This document shows positions 9,432 to 18,288 of a stretch of DNA of 64,000 bases, one piece after another. The DNA comes from Bacillota bacterium (GTDB taxonomy: Bacteria; Bacillota; Clostridia; Lachnospirales; Lachnospiraceae), in the NCBI GenBank assembly GCA_023414355.1, contig JAEZOB010000033.1:1-64000 (forward strand). Reading direction: 5' to 3'. Position numbers and translations under genes: made by a program. The notes beneath the pieces were generated by a model. That model was not told the origin of the DNA and ran no database searches. It saw only the letters and a list, made by a program, of their open reading frames with translations. Each line of letters begins with the position of its first letter. Positions within the stretch are counted from its first letter, which is position 1.

Positions 9432-9887
9432 CTATTGCTTTCGTAATATCCTCCTAAGCTTTCTACGTATTCTGCCGGGAACCGTCTTCATCCATAAAAG
9501 AGCTGCACGAGCATAGAATAAATCGCACCAGAGGTGAACATAGCACTGATACTTCCGATCCGTCACAGAAATCGTAACACCCTCTCGGATTACCTTTGTC
9601 AGCACGCCCAGGATCTGATCTTCGGTGACGCCATATTCACGGCAAAACTGATGATCACCACACAGAACATAGTCCTTCTCACGGACCTTAAGAATCCGGT
9701 GCAATACATACTGACCCTTCGCTCTTTTAAATAATACCACATCATATTTATGGCAGCGCTCCCCTCTCTTCTTCTCAATCACAAACAAGTCTTTATGCTG
9801 TCGAAGAAGCGGCAGCATACTGGTGCCTACATTTGTAAAGATAAATCTGCCATGTCTTTCTAATTCTTCTTCATATGTACTATTCAT
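9432..9887 (-). CDS. S24/S26-type peptidase with Ser-His pair
   Basis: A 151-residue protein matching the signal-peptidase-like S24/S26 superfamily. The nucleophile box is GTSMLP (residues 21-26, Ser23). The position that is Lys in bacterial leader peptidase reads VLHRI, with His63, as in SipW and ER-type signal peptidases, followed by the CGDH loop. There is no N-terminal membrane anchor. The C-terminus is strongly basic and could bind the membrane surface. It overlaps the pqqD-like stop by 8 bp, so the two are translationally coupled. Leader cleavage of the island peptide is a reasonable inference but is not shown. Confidence 0.75.
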   Translation of the reverse strand: MNSTYEEELERHGRFIFTNVGTSMLPLLRQHKDLFVIEKKRGERCHKYDVVLFKRAKGQYVLHRILKVREKDYVLCGDHQFCREYGVTEDQILGVLTKVIREGVTISVTDRKYQCYVHLWCDLFYARAALLWMKTVPGRIRRKLRRILRKQ

Positions 9888-10146
9888 GAAGTGCTCCGAT
9901 TGATCTTAAGTTGATAATAACCTTATGTACATCGTTCTCGACCACTTCATGGGAGACAGCGTACTTGGCTAATACTTCCTCGACAATCTGCTCCTCCGTG
10001 CTTTCCTGCTTCAGACAATCTATGATAAAGGCGGCTGTCCGGTTGCTTCTTACCAGCCCGTGAAAGCCTCTCGCTGCGTCTCCAACTGCCACCATAATCT
10101 GCTCATCATCGGAAGTATGAGTAATAAAACCTTCCTTTAATTTCAT
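9880..10146 (-). CDS. PqqD-like peptide-recognition protein
   Basis: An 88-residue protein with the PqqD fold pattern: a hairpin (HTSDDEQIMVAVG), then helices with AAFIIDCLKQ and TEEQIVEEVLAKY, and a final winged part ending in INLRSIGAL. PqqD-like proteins are RiPP recognition elements that bind leader peptides and present them to modifying enzymes. Here it would logically serve the 43-residue peptide encoded 1 kb upstream, though the pairing is inferred from context. It has a good GGGAGG ribosome binding site and lies between the kinase gene (59 bp) and the peptidase gene (overlapping). Confidence 0.8.
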   Translation of the reverse strand: MKLKEGFITHTSDDEQIMVAVGDAARGFHGLVRSNRTAAFIIDCLKQESTEEQIVEEVLAKYAVSHEVVENDVHKVIINLRSIGALHE

Positions 10147-10205
10147 GTCTTTTCCCTCCCAAAACTAAAAATCAAAATGAAACACCATTTTTTATCTATG
10201 GATAA

Positions 10206-10937
10206 TTACTTCATACCTTCGTATGCCACCAAGGCGGCTTCAGGTTCCATGTTGCATCTAAGCTCAAATAATCCGGTGTTGGCTGCTAGCCGATCAAGTA
10301 AAGCTAATATCCTAATCATCGTGACCGGATTGGTGGATCGATAGGTCTGTTGGAGAAGCATCGGATATGCCAGACTTTTATCAATTCGTTCTATGTGGTT
10401 TGTGTTATCCCTTCTTAAGATCCCGATCGCCCTCAGGGGAACGGAAATGTTACTACTTAGGTGATGCTTACCATCCCAGGGAGTTCCATACGCAGTAATC
10501 CCCTTTTCGGTAATGTGTAATAACGGCTTATCATCATTTACCATAATTGCCTTCTCTCCAAACAATCCGCGCCAAAGCCTTGTATGGGTGGATTTTCCCG
10601 TTCCGCTTTTCGCTGTGAACAGATACCCCTGTCCATCCACTGCAATCACCGACCCATGGAATAGCAGGATATTATGATGAACGAACAGTTCAGAAAGCTT
10701 GCGATACACCGCCAGGGTTTCAAGGTATTCCTCCGAATAAGTCCTAATTGGGTTACCCTCTTTCTTATCCTCCGCTTCCGATTGATCACGTTCAAGGATA
10801 ATATCCTCCGGGTAGGTACTCACAGAAAGCTCTTGTTGCTCTGTTGTCTCATATTGCTCACACATCCGGTGAATCTCCTTGTACATCGAGACGATTTTCA
10901 CACTGTGTCCGGCTATCTTGTATCTACCCTGATGCAT
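10206..10937 (-). CDS. HPr kinase-like (HprK/lasso-kinase type) protein
   Basis: A 243-residue protein related to the C-terminal kinase domain of HprK. It has the HGS strand (94-96), the Walker A loop SGTGKST (111-117) and the NDDKP acid motif (134-138), followed by GTPWDGKHHLS. It lacks the HprK N-terminal domain. Such shortened kinases accompany PqqD proteins in RiPP clusters; in Paenibacillus lasso clusters they phosphorylate the precursor's C-terminal Ser. This precursor ends in Asn, so any target residue here would differ. It is the first gene of the five-gene operon. The ATG has AAAGGGAG upstream, and a box promoter lies 100-145 bp upstream. Confidence 0.75.
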   Translation of the reverse strand: MHQGRYKIAGHSVKIVSMYKEIHRMCEQYETTEQQELSVSTYPEDIILERDQSEAEDKKEGNPIRTYSEEYLETLAVYRKLSELFVHHNILLFHGSVIAVDGQGYLFTAKSGTGKSTHTRLWRGLFGEKAIMVNDDKPLLHITEKGITAYGTPWDGKHHLSSNISVPLRAIGILRRDNTNHIERIDKSLAYPMLLQQTYRSTNPVTMIRILALLDRLAANTGLFELRCNMEPEAALVAYEGMK

Positions 10938-11035
10938 CTATATGCTCCCTTTCTATCATTCGATTGGATGCTCTGATGTTACCTAATACTTCTGCATCCG
11001 ATTTACCTATCCTTCTATTCTTTTCCACGTTAACA

Positions 11036-11081
11036 ATTTTACCACATATTCTATTATTGATAACTACCCCGAAGGGTGGGT
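11036..11081 (-). promoter_or_regulatory. Island box promoter 1 (kinase-PqqD-peptidase-ABC operon)
   Basis: The box AACTACCCC-GAA-GGGTGGGT occupies 11062-11081 (plus-strand reading). Seventeen bp closer to the gene lies TGG-TAAAAT (11036-11044), an extended -10 element, and there is no good -35. The same box, spacing and -10 recur before two other units of the island. The arrangement is typical of an activator-dependent promoter; the encoded MalT/LuxR-type protein is the obvious candidate activator (inference). Confidence 0.7.
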
Positions 11082-11129
11082 CTTTTGTGCGAATTGCAAG
11101 GGGTTGTTATCTGAGCTGCCAGATTCAAA

Positions 11130-11168
11130 AAACAGATCACAAGTAAACTGTATCCCCATGATCTGTTT
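11130..11168 (-). terminator. Intrinsic terminator after the 43-residue peptide gene
   Basis: A ten-base-pair stem (AAACAGATCA / TGATCTGTTT) is followed on the minus strand by TTTT. It lies 34 bp past the peptide stop and before box promoter 1, so it separates the secreted-protein/peptide unit from the kinase operon. Confidence 0.75.
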
Positions 11169-11201
11169 CTCTATTAATCTGATATGATTACATTCTCACA
11201 A

Positions 11202-11333
11202 TTAATTAATGTCTCCCCATCCAAAATCATCGTCTGGGAAATCGCTGACCCCTAATGCACCACTCGCTGTGATAATATCCTCTGTTTCGAATTCTACAAT
11301 CTCAATTACAGGTTCTATATATTCTTCCTTCAA
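11202..11333 (-). CDS. Candidate RiPP precursor peptide, 43 residues, TTG start
   Basis: A short frame with TTG start (11333-11331), AAGGAG seven bases upstream and TAA at 11204-11202. The product begins MKEEYIEPVIEIVEFET, an acidic leader-like helix. It continues with EDIITASG and ends with an acidic, aromatic and Gly-rich tail (DDDFGWGDIN). It has no Cys and no hydrophobic signal peptide. Thr22 followed two residues later by a Ser-Gly resembles the Thr(-2) rule of lasso leaders, with Ser24 or Gly25 as residue 1 and an Asp seven or eight positions on. No cyclase gene is present, however. It lies 123 bp after the large secreted-protein gene and ends at a terminator. Function is inferred from the adjacent PqqD, kinase, peptidase and exporter genes. 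Confidence 0.65.
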   Translation of the reverse strand: MKEEYIEPVIEIVEFETEDIITASGALGVSDFPDDDFGWGDIN

Positions 11334-11456
11334 TGCTTTACTCCTTCTCTTATCATAATACTGTATTGTACTAGCACAGACGTAACTGAAAGCTGCATGT
11401 TCTCTATATCTATATCATGTCTTCTTACCTATGCCTTTGAGCATACTATATTATCC

Positions 11457-14400
11457 TTACTTCAGAGTGCTGATCTTCAGCTCTTTCACCTCAGAATAGG
11501 TTATCCCCTCAGCGTTCTTCACATAGACACGGACATACAACTGATCCGTTGTGATCGTTGCTAAATTATTCACAGTACCTACGATGAAATAAGCTTTCTC
11601 TCCGAATAACTTTACCGCCTCTTTTACTTCACCGTTCACTGTAATCTTTGAATATACCTTATTGGATGGCAGTGAAGTACATCCCGACTTATCGATTGCC
11701 GGTTGTTTATCACTTGCGGAATAGACAAATCCAACCTCTGTAGGTTCCAGTGTTTTTATGATAGCGATCAGACGAAGATCCACTGTTCCGCCTGTCTTTC
11801 TTGTCTGAACGCCGTAGTAAGAAGCAGGGCATTTCGATTGAGGTTCCGGGTCCGATCCTTGTAGACTTACTACTATATTGATTGTCTTACTTTCTGCTCC
11901 ACTATAGTTGTCAGTTTCTACCATACTGACGGTAATCACTGCTGTACCTTCTCCAACAATGATAACTGTTCCCGAAGTATCTACGGTCACAATTCCCTCA
12001 TTGCTACTGGTGTAAGAAAGTTTTCCATCTCCGACAAACGTTATATTGGAAAGAGTAAATGGTTCCTCTCCGATTTTCTTCTCATAGCTGGTATAACCCT
12101 CAGCAATCGTAATTTCTGCTATTGGCTTCAGCACCGTAACGGTTATCATCTCGCTTTTCTTGACGTACCAGCCACAGGTGGCCTCGCAGTAGTAGCTATA
12201 ATCACCCACGGAAAGGCCAATGGGAACAGTATAGCTCTCACTTATGGCATCTTTAATTGATGTACCATCGCCATGATACCACTGATAGGTAATGCTTGTG
12301 CTTTCATCCATACCCTCTGCTTTTTGCACCGTTACACTGAGCTTGGGAGCATCAACATAACCAGAAGTTACGGACACGCTCCCAGGTTGTACGGTCAGGC
12401 CTGTGATCGGAGGGATTACAGTAACGAGAAAACTGGCAGCTTCTTTTTTGTTGACCAGGATCGTGATTGTTGCACTGCCGGATACATTACTCGGTGGTGT
12501 CACTTTAACCGTACGCTGATACTCGCTACCCCCAAAGGTAATCGCAGAATTCGGAACAACTGTTGTGTCAGAGGAAACCGCTGATATGACAGTATCAGCA
12601 CTGCTTTCTGCATATCCGACTATGAATGGAATCGCATCCGTACTGCTGCCACTGTTAATGGATTGATCATTAATCGGGGTGGTTTTTGGCAACTCTGCGC
12701 TGTTGATCTTAAAGCTTACACTGCCAATCATGCATCCCTGCGGACCACCGATCTCCACACGAAGGGTACGTGTACCGCTGGGAATCGATACCCCGATTCC
12801 AACTCCACCTTCAGAAATTATATAACCATTGTGATCGTAAAAAATCAGTTTTATACTCCCATTGCCATAGATATTACCGGATGCTGTATAGTTAAGTAGT
12901 CCGACGTCAATCAGCGCACTGAACTTGCCTAAGTTAATGTCCTGATACATGTATGAAGCTGTGGAAGCGCTGTTCAAATATACCTCCTCACCTGTATCAG
13001 GTGCTTTTCCCTTAGTAAGTTTTCCTTCAGTAACTATCCAGCCATACAAACCTTCTCCTGTCACAACAAGATTCGTATCCATCTGCAAATCGGGGTTCAC
13101 GATGACTTGGAAGCTCATAATAGTCTTTTTGCTACCGTCCGATACTGCAACGGTTATCGTAGCTTTTCCTACCTGACCACTGGCTGAAGTAAGCTTTATT
13201 ATTCCGTTATTGTTAGCGAGCTTTACCGTAATATTGGAAGCCGGAACCAGTGACTGATTCGAGGAAGTCGCTGTGATTGTAAGGCTACTGAAAGCATTAT
13301 CAATATCGCTTACCGAAAAACTCAGAGGGCCAAGCGTTTTTCCGGAAACCATTGTTTGCTCCGGTACCGTCTCAATAAACGGAGGGACATCTTCATTGGA
13401 TAATACATAAAGAGAAAGATCATCAAATGCTGCAATTCCATAATTATTATGGCTACTTGTAATCGTAACCTGCAAATACCGTACCTTTGGCAATACTGCA
13501 CCGGATAAAGTAACTTTAGTCCATGCGTCTGCATTGACACTTTTTTCGTGGGTTACGGTAGCAACCACATTTTTATTCTCATCAAGCTCCTTCAAGCTGA
13601 TCGTCGCTGTATTGCCACCTGTCGCGCAAAGCCAGCCGCTTAAGTTGAATACCCTTTTACCAGCATCGATATCAGTAGCTTCTTCACTAATATCAACATC
13701 CTGGTAACAACTATATTGGACAGAGGCTCCGTAAAGATTCATTGCCACGCCATTACCCATATAGTAAGTTCCACCATGTGGAACAACTCCTAACACTGGT
13801 GAGGCATCATATCCACCATGATACTGTTTATTAATTCCAATAACAAGCGCATAATCCTCCAAACCATGATACGAACCCATCTGGGAGTCACCACTCCAGC
13901 CGTTATGATTCAAACTACCATCCGTGGTATTGTTACTGCTGTCATAGATAACCGTTTCTCCTCCCGGGTTATTAAGACGATTTACGATATCCTTATCTAG
14001 TATTTGAAATGGTACATAGCCTGTTGTAGCCAAAAAATTATCGTTCCCAGTGATAGTAACCTTTGCATAGTACCTGCCCGCATTGACCGGAGCACCGCCG
14101 TCACTTGACGCGCCACTGTCAATTTTGTTTGTCATAGTGGTGCCTCTAGAATCCATATAATAACCAATAATTTTTGCCGTTCCTCTTCCATCCCAGGTGA
14201 AGTGCGTTCCCTTTATCGCAGATAGAATAAATGCCGTACCATCATAAATCTTGCTAATGCCTCCCTCAATTGCTTCGATAGCTGTCTCTGATTTCTGATT
14301 GGTATAGGTTTGGTAATCCTTATATACTGTCCCACCTCTATGCTTCGGATATTCATCTTCCGGCTGACCGTTGTCAACATTCTGATACCATACCCTTGTG

Positions 14401-15404
14401 GCATCCTTAGCATCCTCACCATTCAGTAAATAGCAGACCTCACCGGATCGAAATTTTCCTTCCTCTATTGCCGTAACAGAATTCTGTGTGCCAACTGTAT
14501 CAAGCTGATAGCAGTTTTTTAGTGTGGCACTGTTATAGCGGGCAAAGGTTTTTCCGGACTCCGCTCCCTCAACCTTACCCATATTATAACAATTCTCAAC
14601 TATAGCATTATTGCCAAGCCAACCACATATCGCTGCTGATTCTTTCTCCCCTTTGATGTTTCCGACATTATAACAGTTTTTTATAATAACAGTGGCTGCT
14701 GAGTTCATATTACAGCCCAAAATACCTGCTGCAGTTTGAAAATTACTTTTCACTATTGCTTCATTCCAGCAATTACTAATTGTAAGGGTACCGGTGGTAT
14801 TACAGCTACCTATGAGCCCTGCTGAATAAGCACCTCCTGTGATAGATCCGGCAACACCGACATTTTTTATAGTTGCTCCGTCTCCTACTATGCTAAACAA
14901 CCCCTGATGATAGGCGTTATCATAAATGTCCAATTTCACGGTGTGTTTATTGCCATCAAAAGTGCCCGTATAAGGTCCCGTCTCCGTCCCCATTGGTGTA
15001 TACCAATTTCTCTGTGTTTTTACTGTTACGATATCCTTCAGTAATATAGCATTCGCCGCAGGATTTTTATTGATGTTATTTAATTTTCCATTCACCAGCA
15101 AAGAGAACCAGGAAAGTTGCCCTCCGTTGCTAATGGCATAATAATCAATATATTTCGTAGATATCCCAAGCTCCGAGCATCTCCCTGATGTTAACTTTTC
15201 TGCCGGTTCATACGCATCACAACTAGTACAGATACCGTTCGGACCGTAATAATGTACTGCACAGCCGGCATAGGCGGTACTAATTCCACTGTAATCCAAG
15301 ACCAAATGAACGATCAGGATAGTCAATGCCGCGAATAGTAACTGTCTTGTCCTTTTTTTGCTTGAGCCACTACATCGTCTCTCTATCCACTTTCTTTTTT
15401 TCAT
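11457..15404 (-). CDS. Large secreted repeat protein with GLUG-like, carbohydrate-binding-like and Ig-like domains
   Basis: A 1315-residue exported protein. A basic stretch and a hydrophobic helix (LLFAALTILIVHLVL) ending near AYA form a signal peptide. Residues from about 140 to 330 repeat GLUG-type units (AGLIG..., NCYNVGNIKG, NCYNMGKVEG), likely a beta-helix. Two carbohydrate-binding-module-like jelly rolls and several Ig-like/cadherin-like modules (ATITVAVSDG, SATITILVNKK) follow, then a C-terminal domain of the kind found in Lachnospiraceae surface proteins. No catalytic motif was recognised, so adhesion or surface display is the best guess. The start is set at 15404 because GGGAGG precedes that ATG; the GTG at 15428 lies upstream of the site. 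Box promoter 2 lies 77 bp upstream. Confidence 0.75.
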   Translation of the reverse strand: MKKRKWIERRCSGSSKKRTRQLLFAALTILIVHLVLDYSGISTAYAGCAVHYYGPNGICTSCDAYEPAEKLTSGRCSELGISTKYIDYYAISNGGQLSWFSLLVNGKLNNINKNPAANAILLKDIVTVKTQRNWYTPMGTETGPYTGTFDGNKHTVKLDIYDNAYHQGLFSIVGDGATIKNVGVAGSITGGAYSAGLIGSCNTTGTLTISNCWNEAIVKSNFQTAAGILGCNMNSAATVIIKNCYNVGNIKGEKESAAICGWLGNNAIVENCYNMGKVEGAESGKTFARYNSATLKNCYQLDTVGTQNSVTAIEEGKFRSGEVCYLLNGEDAKDATRVWYQNVDNGQPEDEYPKHRGGTVYKDYQTYTNQKSETAIEAIEGGISKIYDGTAFILSAIKGTHFTWDGRGTAKIIGYYMDSRGTTMTNKIDSGASSDGGAPVNAGRYYAKVTITGNDNFLATTGYVPFQILDKDIVNRLNNPGGETVIYDSSNNTTDGSLNHNGWSGDSQMGSYHGLEDYALVIGINKQYHGGYDASPVLGVVPHGGTYYMGNGVAMNLYGASVQYSCYQDVDISEEATDIDAGKRVFNLSGWLCATGGNTATISLKELDENKNVVATVTHEKSVNADAWTKVTLSGAVLPKVRYLQVTITSSHNNYGIAAFDDLSLYVLSNEDVPPFIETVPEQTMVSGKTLGPLSFSVSDIDNAFSSLTITATSSNQSLVPASNITVKLANNNGIIKLTSASGQVGKATITVAVSDGSKKTIMSFQVIVNPDLQMDTNLVVTGEGLYGWIVTEGKLTKGKAPDTGEEVYLNSASTASYMYQDINLGKFSALIDVGLLNYTASGNIYGNGSIKLIFYDHNGYIISEGGVGIGVSIPSGTRTLRVEIGGPQGCMIGSVSFKINSAELPKTTPINDQSINSGSSTDAIPFIVGYAESSADTVISAVSSDTTVVPNSAITFGGSEYQRTVKVTPPSNVSGSATITILVNKKEAASFLVTVIPPITGLTVQPGSVSVTSGYVDAPKLSVTVQKAEGMDESTSITYQWYHGDGTSIKDAISESYTVPIGLSVGDYSYYCEATCGWYVKKSEMITVTVLKPIAEITIAEGYTSYEKKIGEEPFTLSNITFVGDGKLSYTSSNEGIVTVDTSGTVIIVGEGTAVITVSMVETDNYSGAESKTINIVVSLQGSDPEPQSKCPASYYGVQTRKTGGTVDLRLIAIIKTLEPTEVGFVYSASDKQPAIDKSGCTSLPSNKVYSKITVNGEVKEAVKLFGEKAYFIVGTVNNLATITTDQLYVRVYVKNAEGITYSEVKELKISTLK

Positions 15405-15480
15405 AAATTCCTCCCAATTATAATACACCTTTATAATTCACCTTATTAGATGCTAGAATAATAAATATTATACTTTTCCT

Positions 15481-15526
15481 ATTTTACCATAGATCCTTTT
15501 CCTGACAACTACCCCGATGGGTGGGT
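15481..15526 (-). promoter_or_regulatory. Island box promoter 2 (secreted repeat protein and peptide)
   Basis: The box AACTACCCC-GAT-GGGTGGGT lies at 15507-15526 and is followed, after exactly 17 bp, by TGG-TAAAAT (15481-15489). It differs from the other two copies only in the central three bases. The predicted RNA start is about 70 bp before the secreted-protein ATG. Confidence 0.7.
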
Positions 15527-15585
15527 CTTAATGAAAAACTGAGTGGTTTAATATTTGACTGCTTTCTTACCTTCCTTAAATTTTT

Positions 15586-15855
15586 TTACATCGTTATCTC
15601 AAAATACCCATGATCCTCCTCCAGATAATTCTGATAATCCAGGATGAATTTTGCCAGTGTAAGCCCTGCCACTATCTCATTGGCATTATCGTTCTTCATA
15701 ATCAGTTTCTTCAGCTGATCTTCCTCTTTCATTCCGTGATGAATTGCCTCCACCAAGTAAAGGTCTTCTACCGATACCGGACAACGGCTGTCACCCAGGC
15801 AAAGGTAGGTATTTCCCTGCTCTTTATTCACTGTAACTTTTCTTTTCCACTTCAT
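15586..15855 (-). CDS. Small hypothetical protein coupled to the island regulator
   Basis: An 89-residue soluble protein, not recognised. It has an N-terminal strand pair (VTVNKEQGNTYLCLGD) followed by helices (EDLYLVEAIHHGMKEEDQ, EIVAGLTLAKFILDYQNYL). This could be a small winged-helix or PqqD-like fold, but that is only a visual impression. Its ATG overlaps the regulator stop by four bases (ATGA), so it is translationally coupled and probably works with the regulator or with the peptide pathway it controls. It lies between the regulator and box promoter 2. Confidence 0.6.
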   Translation of the reverse strand: MKWKRKVTVNKEQGNTYLCLGDSRCPVSVEDLYLVEAIHHGMKEEDQLKKLIMKNDNANEIVAGLTLAKFILDYQNYLEEDHGYFEITM

Positions 15856-18209
15856 AATCCAAGCTCCCTTGCCTTTCTTTCTGCTTCCTGCCGATTATTT
15901 ACCCCCAGCTTGCGGTACAGGTTCCTGTTATGGAATTTCAAAGTATTATAAGTAAACCTACATAATTCACAGACCTTTTTTGCTTCCACCCCCTGGCAGT
16001 AGAGGTGCAGTATCTGCTTCTCCGCATCAGTAAGTTCCTCTGTCAATACCTCCTGTATCCTTAAGTAATTAGGATAATGCATGGTCATCTCTTCTGTCAT
16101 ATTTATCAGCTGCTTCTCAAAGCCTTCCTCCACCGGGAGCTGCTCCAGCTCCTTCAGTAAAGGCAGGATGGCTGCTCCCTCCTTTGCAATCAGATGGAGG
16201 AAATGATACTTTTCAATTCTTGGTAATACTCCTACCAGGGTCTCTCTCCAATCCCCTAATTTCATCCGATATTGAAGGATTGCCTTTAGGACCTCATTCT
16301 CTATATCCATGTAGGTACGTCGGTATTCTTTAAAATAAATCGATAGTCGTTCAATCAGATTCAATGCTTCTTCATACCGCGCCAGAGCCAGATATACACG
16401 TACCTTCATCAGATACTGATATCTGTTCAGAATATAGAATTCCAGATGCTCATTCGGAGCCTTTGTCATCAGCCATTTCTCGACTGCCTTATTCCTTCCC
16501 TCCAGAAGGTCGAGCCAAACCTCCATCGCTGCAATATTCGGAAGTATCCGGACTGCTGCCTCGTTCTCTGCTTTTCTGGCAAATTCAGTAATCTGCATTC
16601 TTGCCACCTTAAGCTGGTTCCTGCAGATATGAAGCCGGCAGAGGATCGCTGTCGCCACGAAGCACATCTCCAGCTTTCCACCTGTATCAGCCATCGTGTA
16701 GCCACTATTTAAGAGGGTCATAATCTCATAGATATCTGTCTCCCCTCTTTCAAATAAGCTTTCTGCCAACGCGATATTAATCAGTCCGGTACTCCATTTG
16801 CCAAGGATCAGCTCAATCGGCTTCTTCATTACTCTGGCCAGCTCCCGGTCTGATTTGCTCCATTCACAAAAATCCTTTCCTCCATTCATGATGGAGGGAA
16901 GATTGCTGGTAAGCGAAACCTCGGGAATTGTCATCTTCCTGTCCGTAACAAAGACTGCCACATTTTTTAGAATGTCCACCATGGAAAGCGACCCCCTGTG
17001 CGGAAGGGTGATATCAAGATAGATGAGCCTTCTTCGTGCTTCCTTTTTCTCCCTGGTATCCTCTGCCACCTTTTTCTCAAAGAATTTCAGCTTCTCATAC
17101 CAATATTCACTTTTTCCCGGTTGCAGCATAAGAGAATAGAGCATACTCATTCCCGCTATCAGCACCGGTGATGCCTCCAGCTGCTCCTCGGACAAGCCAA
17201 GGTAATACTGCCTTGTTTCAAAATAATGCCCGGAACCGGGATGCTTCTCGGCGTTCCGGATCAGAAGTCTTGATATAGCCTCTCTGTCATTCAGCTTATT
17301 ATAATAGAACAGAGCTTCTTCTACACTGTCTTGTTCCTCATAATAAATCGCTGCCCTTGCAAAAACCTCTCTTTGCTGCTCTCGGTTCTCCTCGAGCGAC
17401 TGCTTCCATAATAGATAATCTCTCAGCATACGGATCATCTCATAGGTTCCGTCCTCATGCTTGATCAAAAAATCTCCTACTGCCATCGCTGAATTGATAA
17501 CAGCTGCAACTTGTCGATTATCGGTTACATACTCAGCAAGCTCCAGACAAAAGCTGTCGAAATTTGCCACTGCCATAAGAAGCTTACACAAAGCAGGTGG
17601 CCATTTTTCATAAAATGCCTGATTGTAATATTGAAATACATCCAGCCGTGCCGCTTCTCGTACAACTTCCGAATAATATCGTCTATTCTGCATCTGATAT
17701 GTAATCATCAATATACTAAGCGCATGTCCCTTGGTATTCTGACTGATTTCCTGTATCTGTTCCAGCGAAAGCTTTACCTGAAAAGCCTCTAGCAGCTTCT
17801 CTGTCTGGGCAAATTCCAACTCAAAATCCTTTTTATCTGCGAGAAGGAACGGATGCTTAATACAAGCTGCCTTCAGCCACTCCGGAAGTCTGGCACGACC
17901 GCTCATTATTATTTGCCTGTCACCGCTATCAATTAACTCGTTAATATATTTCCGAGAGTCTTCCTCTGTAATCCAGGTAATATCATCGATGATTACTACT
18001 CGTTGCGCAATGGTGTCCGGTATCGGCTGCTCCGACAGACTGCCACTTTCTCCGCTTAACCACAATACCGTTTTCTTGCGATAATAATAACGAAGTGCCG
18101 CTGTCTTTCCATAGCCTACCGGTGCTGATAAGTACATAGGACATCCACTTGCTTCTGCTGTTTTAAGTTTTTTATAAATGGAAGGAATTTTAATATATCG
18201 ATCTATCAA
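15852..18209 (-). CDS. MalT/LuxR-type ATPase transcriptional regulator of the island
   Basis: A regulator of about 785 residues. It has an N-terminal P-loop (SAPVGYGKT, about 30 residues in) and a Walker B stretch VVIIDD. A long helical, TPR-like middle follows, then a C-terminal LuxR helix-turn-helix (LTDAEKQILHLYCQGVEAKKVC, then TYNTLKFHNRNLYRKLGV). This is the STAND/LAL architecture of MalT-like activators, which bind an inducer and ATP, oligomerise and bind promoter boxes. Box promoter 3 lies in front of its own gene, suggesting autoregulation. The frame is open to a GTG at 18269 without a ribosome binding site. The TTG at 18209 has AAAGGAG ten bases upstream; that GGAG could pair with the CTCC just after it, so initiation may be weak. 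Confidence 0.8.
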   Translation of the reverse strand: MIDRYIKIPSIYKKLKTAEASGCPMYLSAPVGYGKTAALRYYYRKKTVLWLSGESGSLSEQPIPDTIAQRVVIIDDITWITEEDSRKYINELIDSGDRQIIMSGRARLPEWLKAACIKHPFLLADKKDFELEFAQTEKLLEAFQVKLSLEQIQEISQNTKGHALSILMITYQMQNRRYYSEVVREAARLDVFQYYNQAFYEKWPPALCKLLMAVANFDSFCLELAEYVTDNRQVAAVINSAMAVGDFLIKHEDGTYEMIRMLRDYLLWKQSLEENREQQREVFARAAIYYEEQDSVEEALFYYNKLNDREAISRLLIRNAEKHPGSGHYFETRQYYLGLSEEQLEASPVLIAGMSMLYSLMLQPGKSEYWYEKLKFFEKKVAEDTREKKEARRRLIYLDITLPHRGSLSMVDILKNVAVFVTDRKMTIPEVSLTSNLPSIMNGGKDFCEWSKSDRELARVMKKPIELILGKWSTGLINIALAESLFERGETDIYEIMTLLNSGYTMADTGGKLEMCFVATAILCRLHICRNQLKVARMQITEFARKAENEAAVRILPNIAAMEVWLDLLEGRNKAVEKWLMTKAPNEHLEFYILNRYQYLMKVRVYLALARYEEALNLIERLSIYFKEYRRTYMDIENEVLKAILQYRMKLGDWRETLVGVLPRIEKYHFLHLIAKEGAAILPLLKELEQLPVEEGFEKQLINMTEEMTMHYPNYLRIQEVLTEELTDAEKQILHLYCQGVEAKKVCELCRFTYNTLKFHNRNLYRKLGVNNRQEAERKARELGL

Positions 18210-18288
18210 ACGGAGGTTACTCCTTTCTCTTTCGTAATATTCCGTGACTATCCTAAAAAACTGTATCACAGAATATCAATATTACATA

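Noticed and set aside
6190..11333. A complete lasso-peptide cluster
   Set aside because: No Asn-synthetase-like cyclase and no transglutaminase-like leader protease is encoded anywhere in the window, so only a lasso-like or different RiPP system can be proposed.
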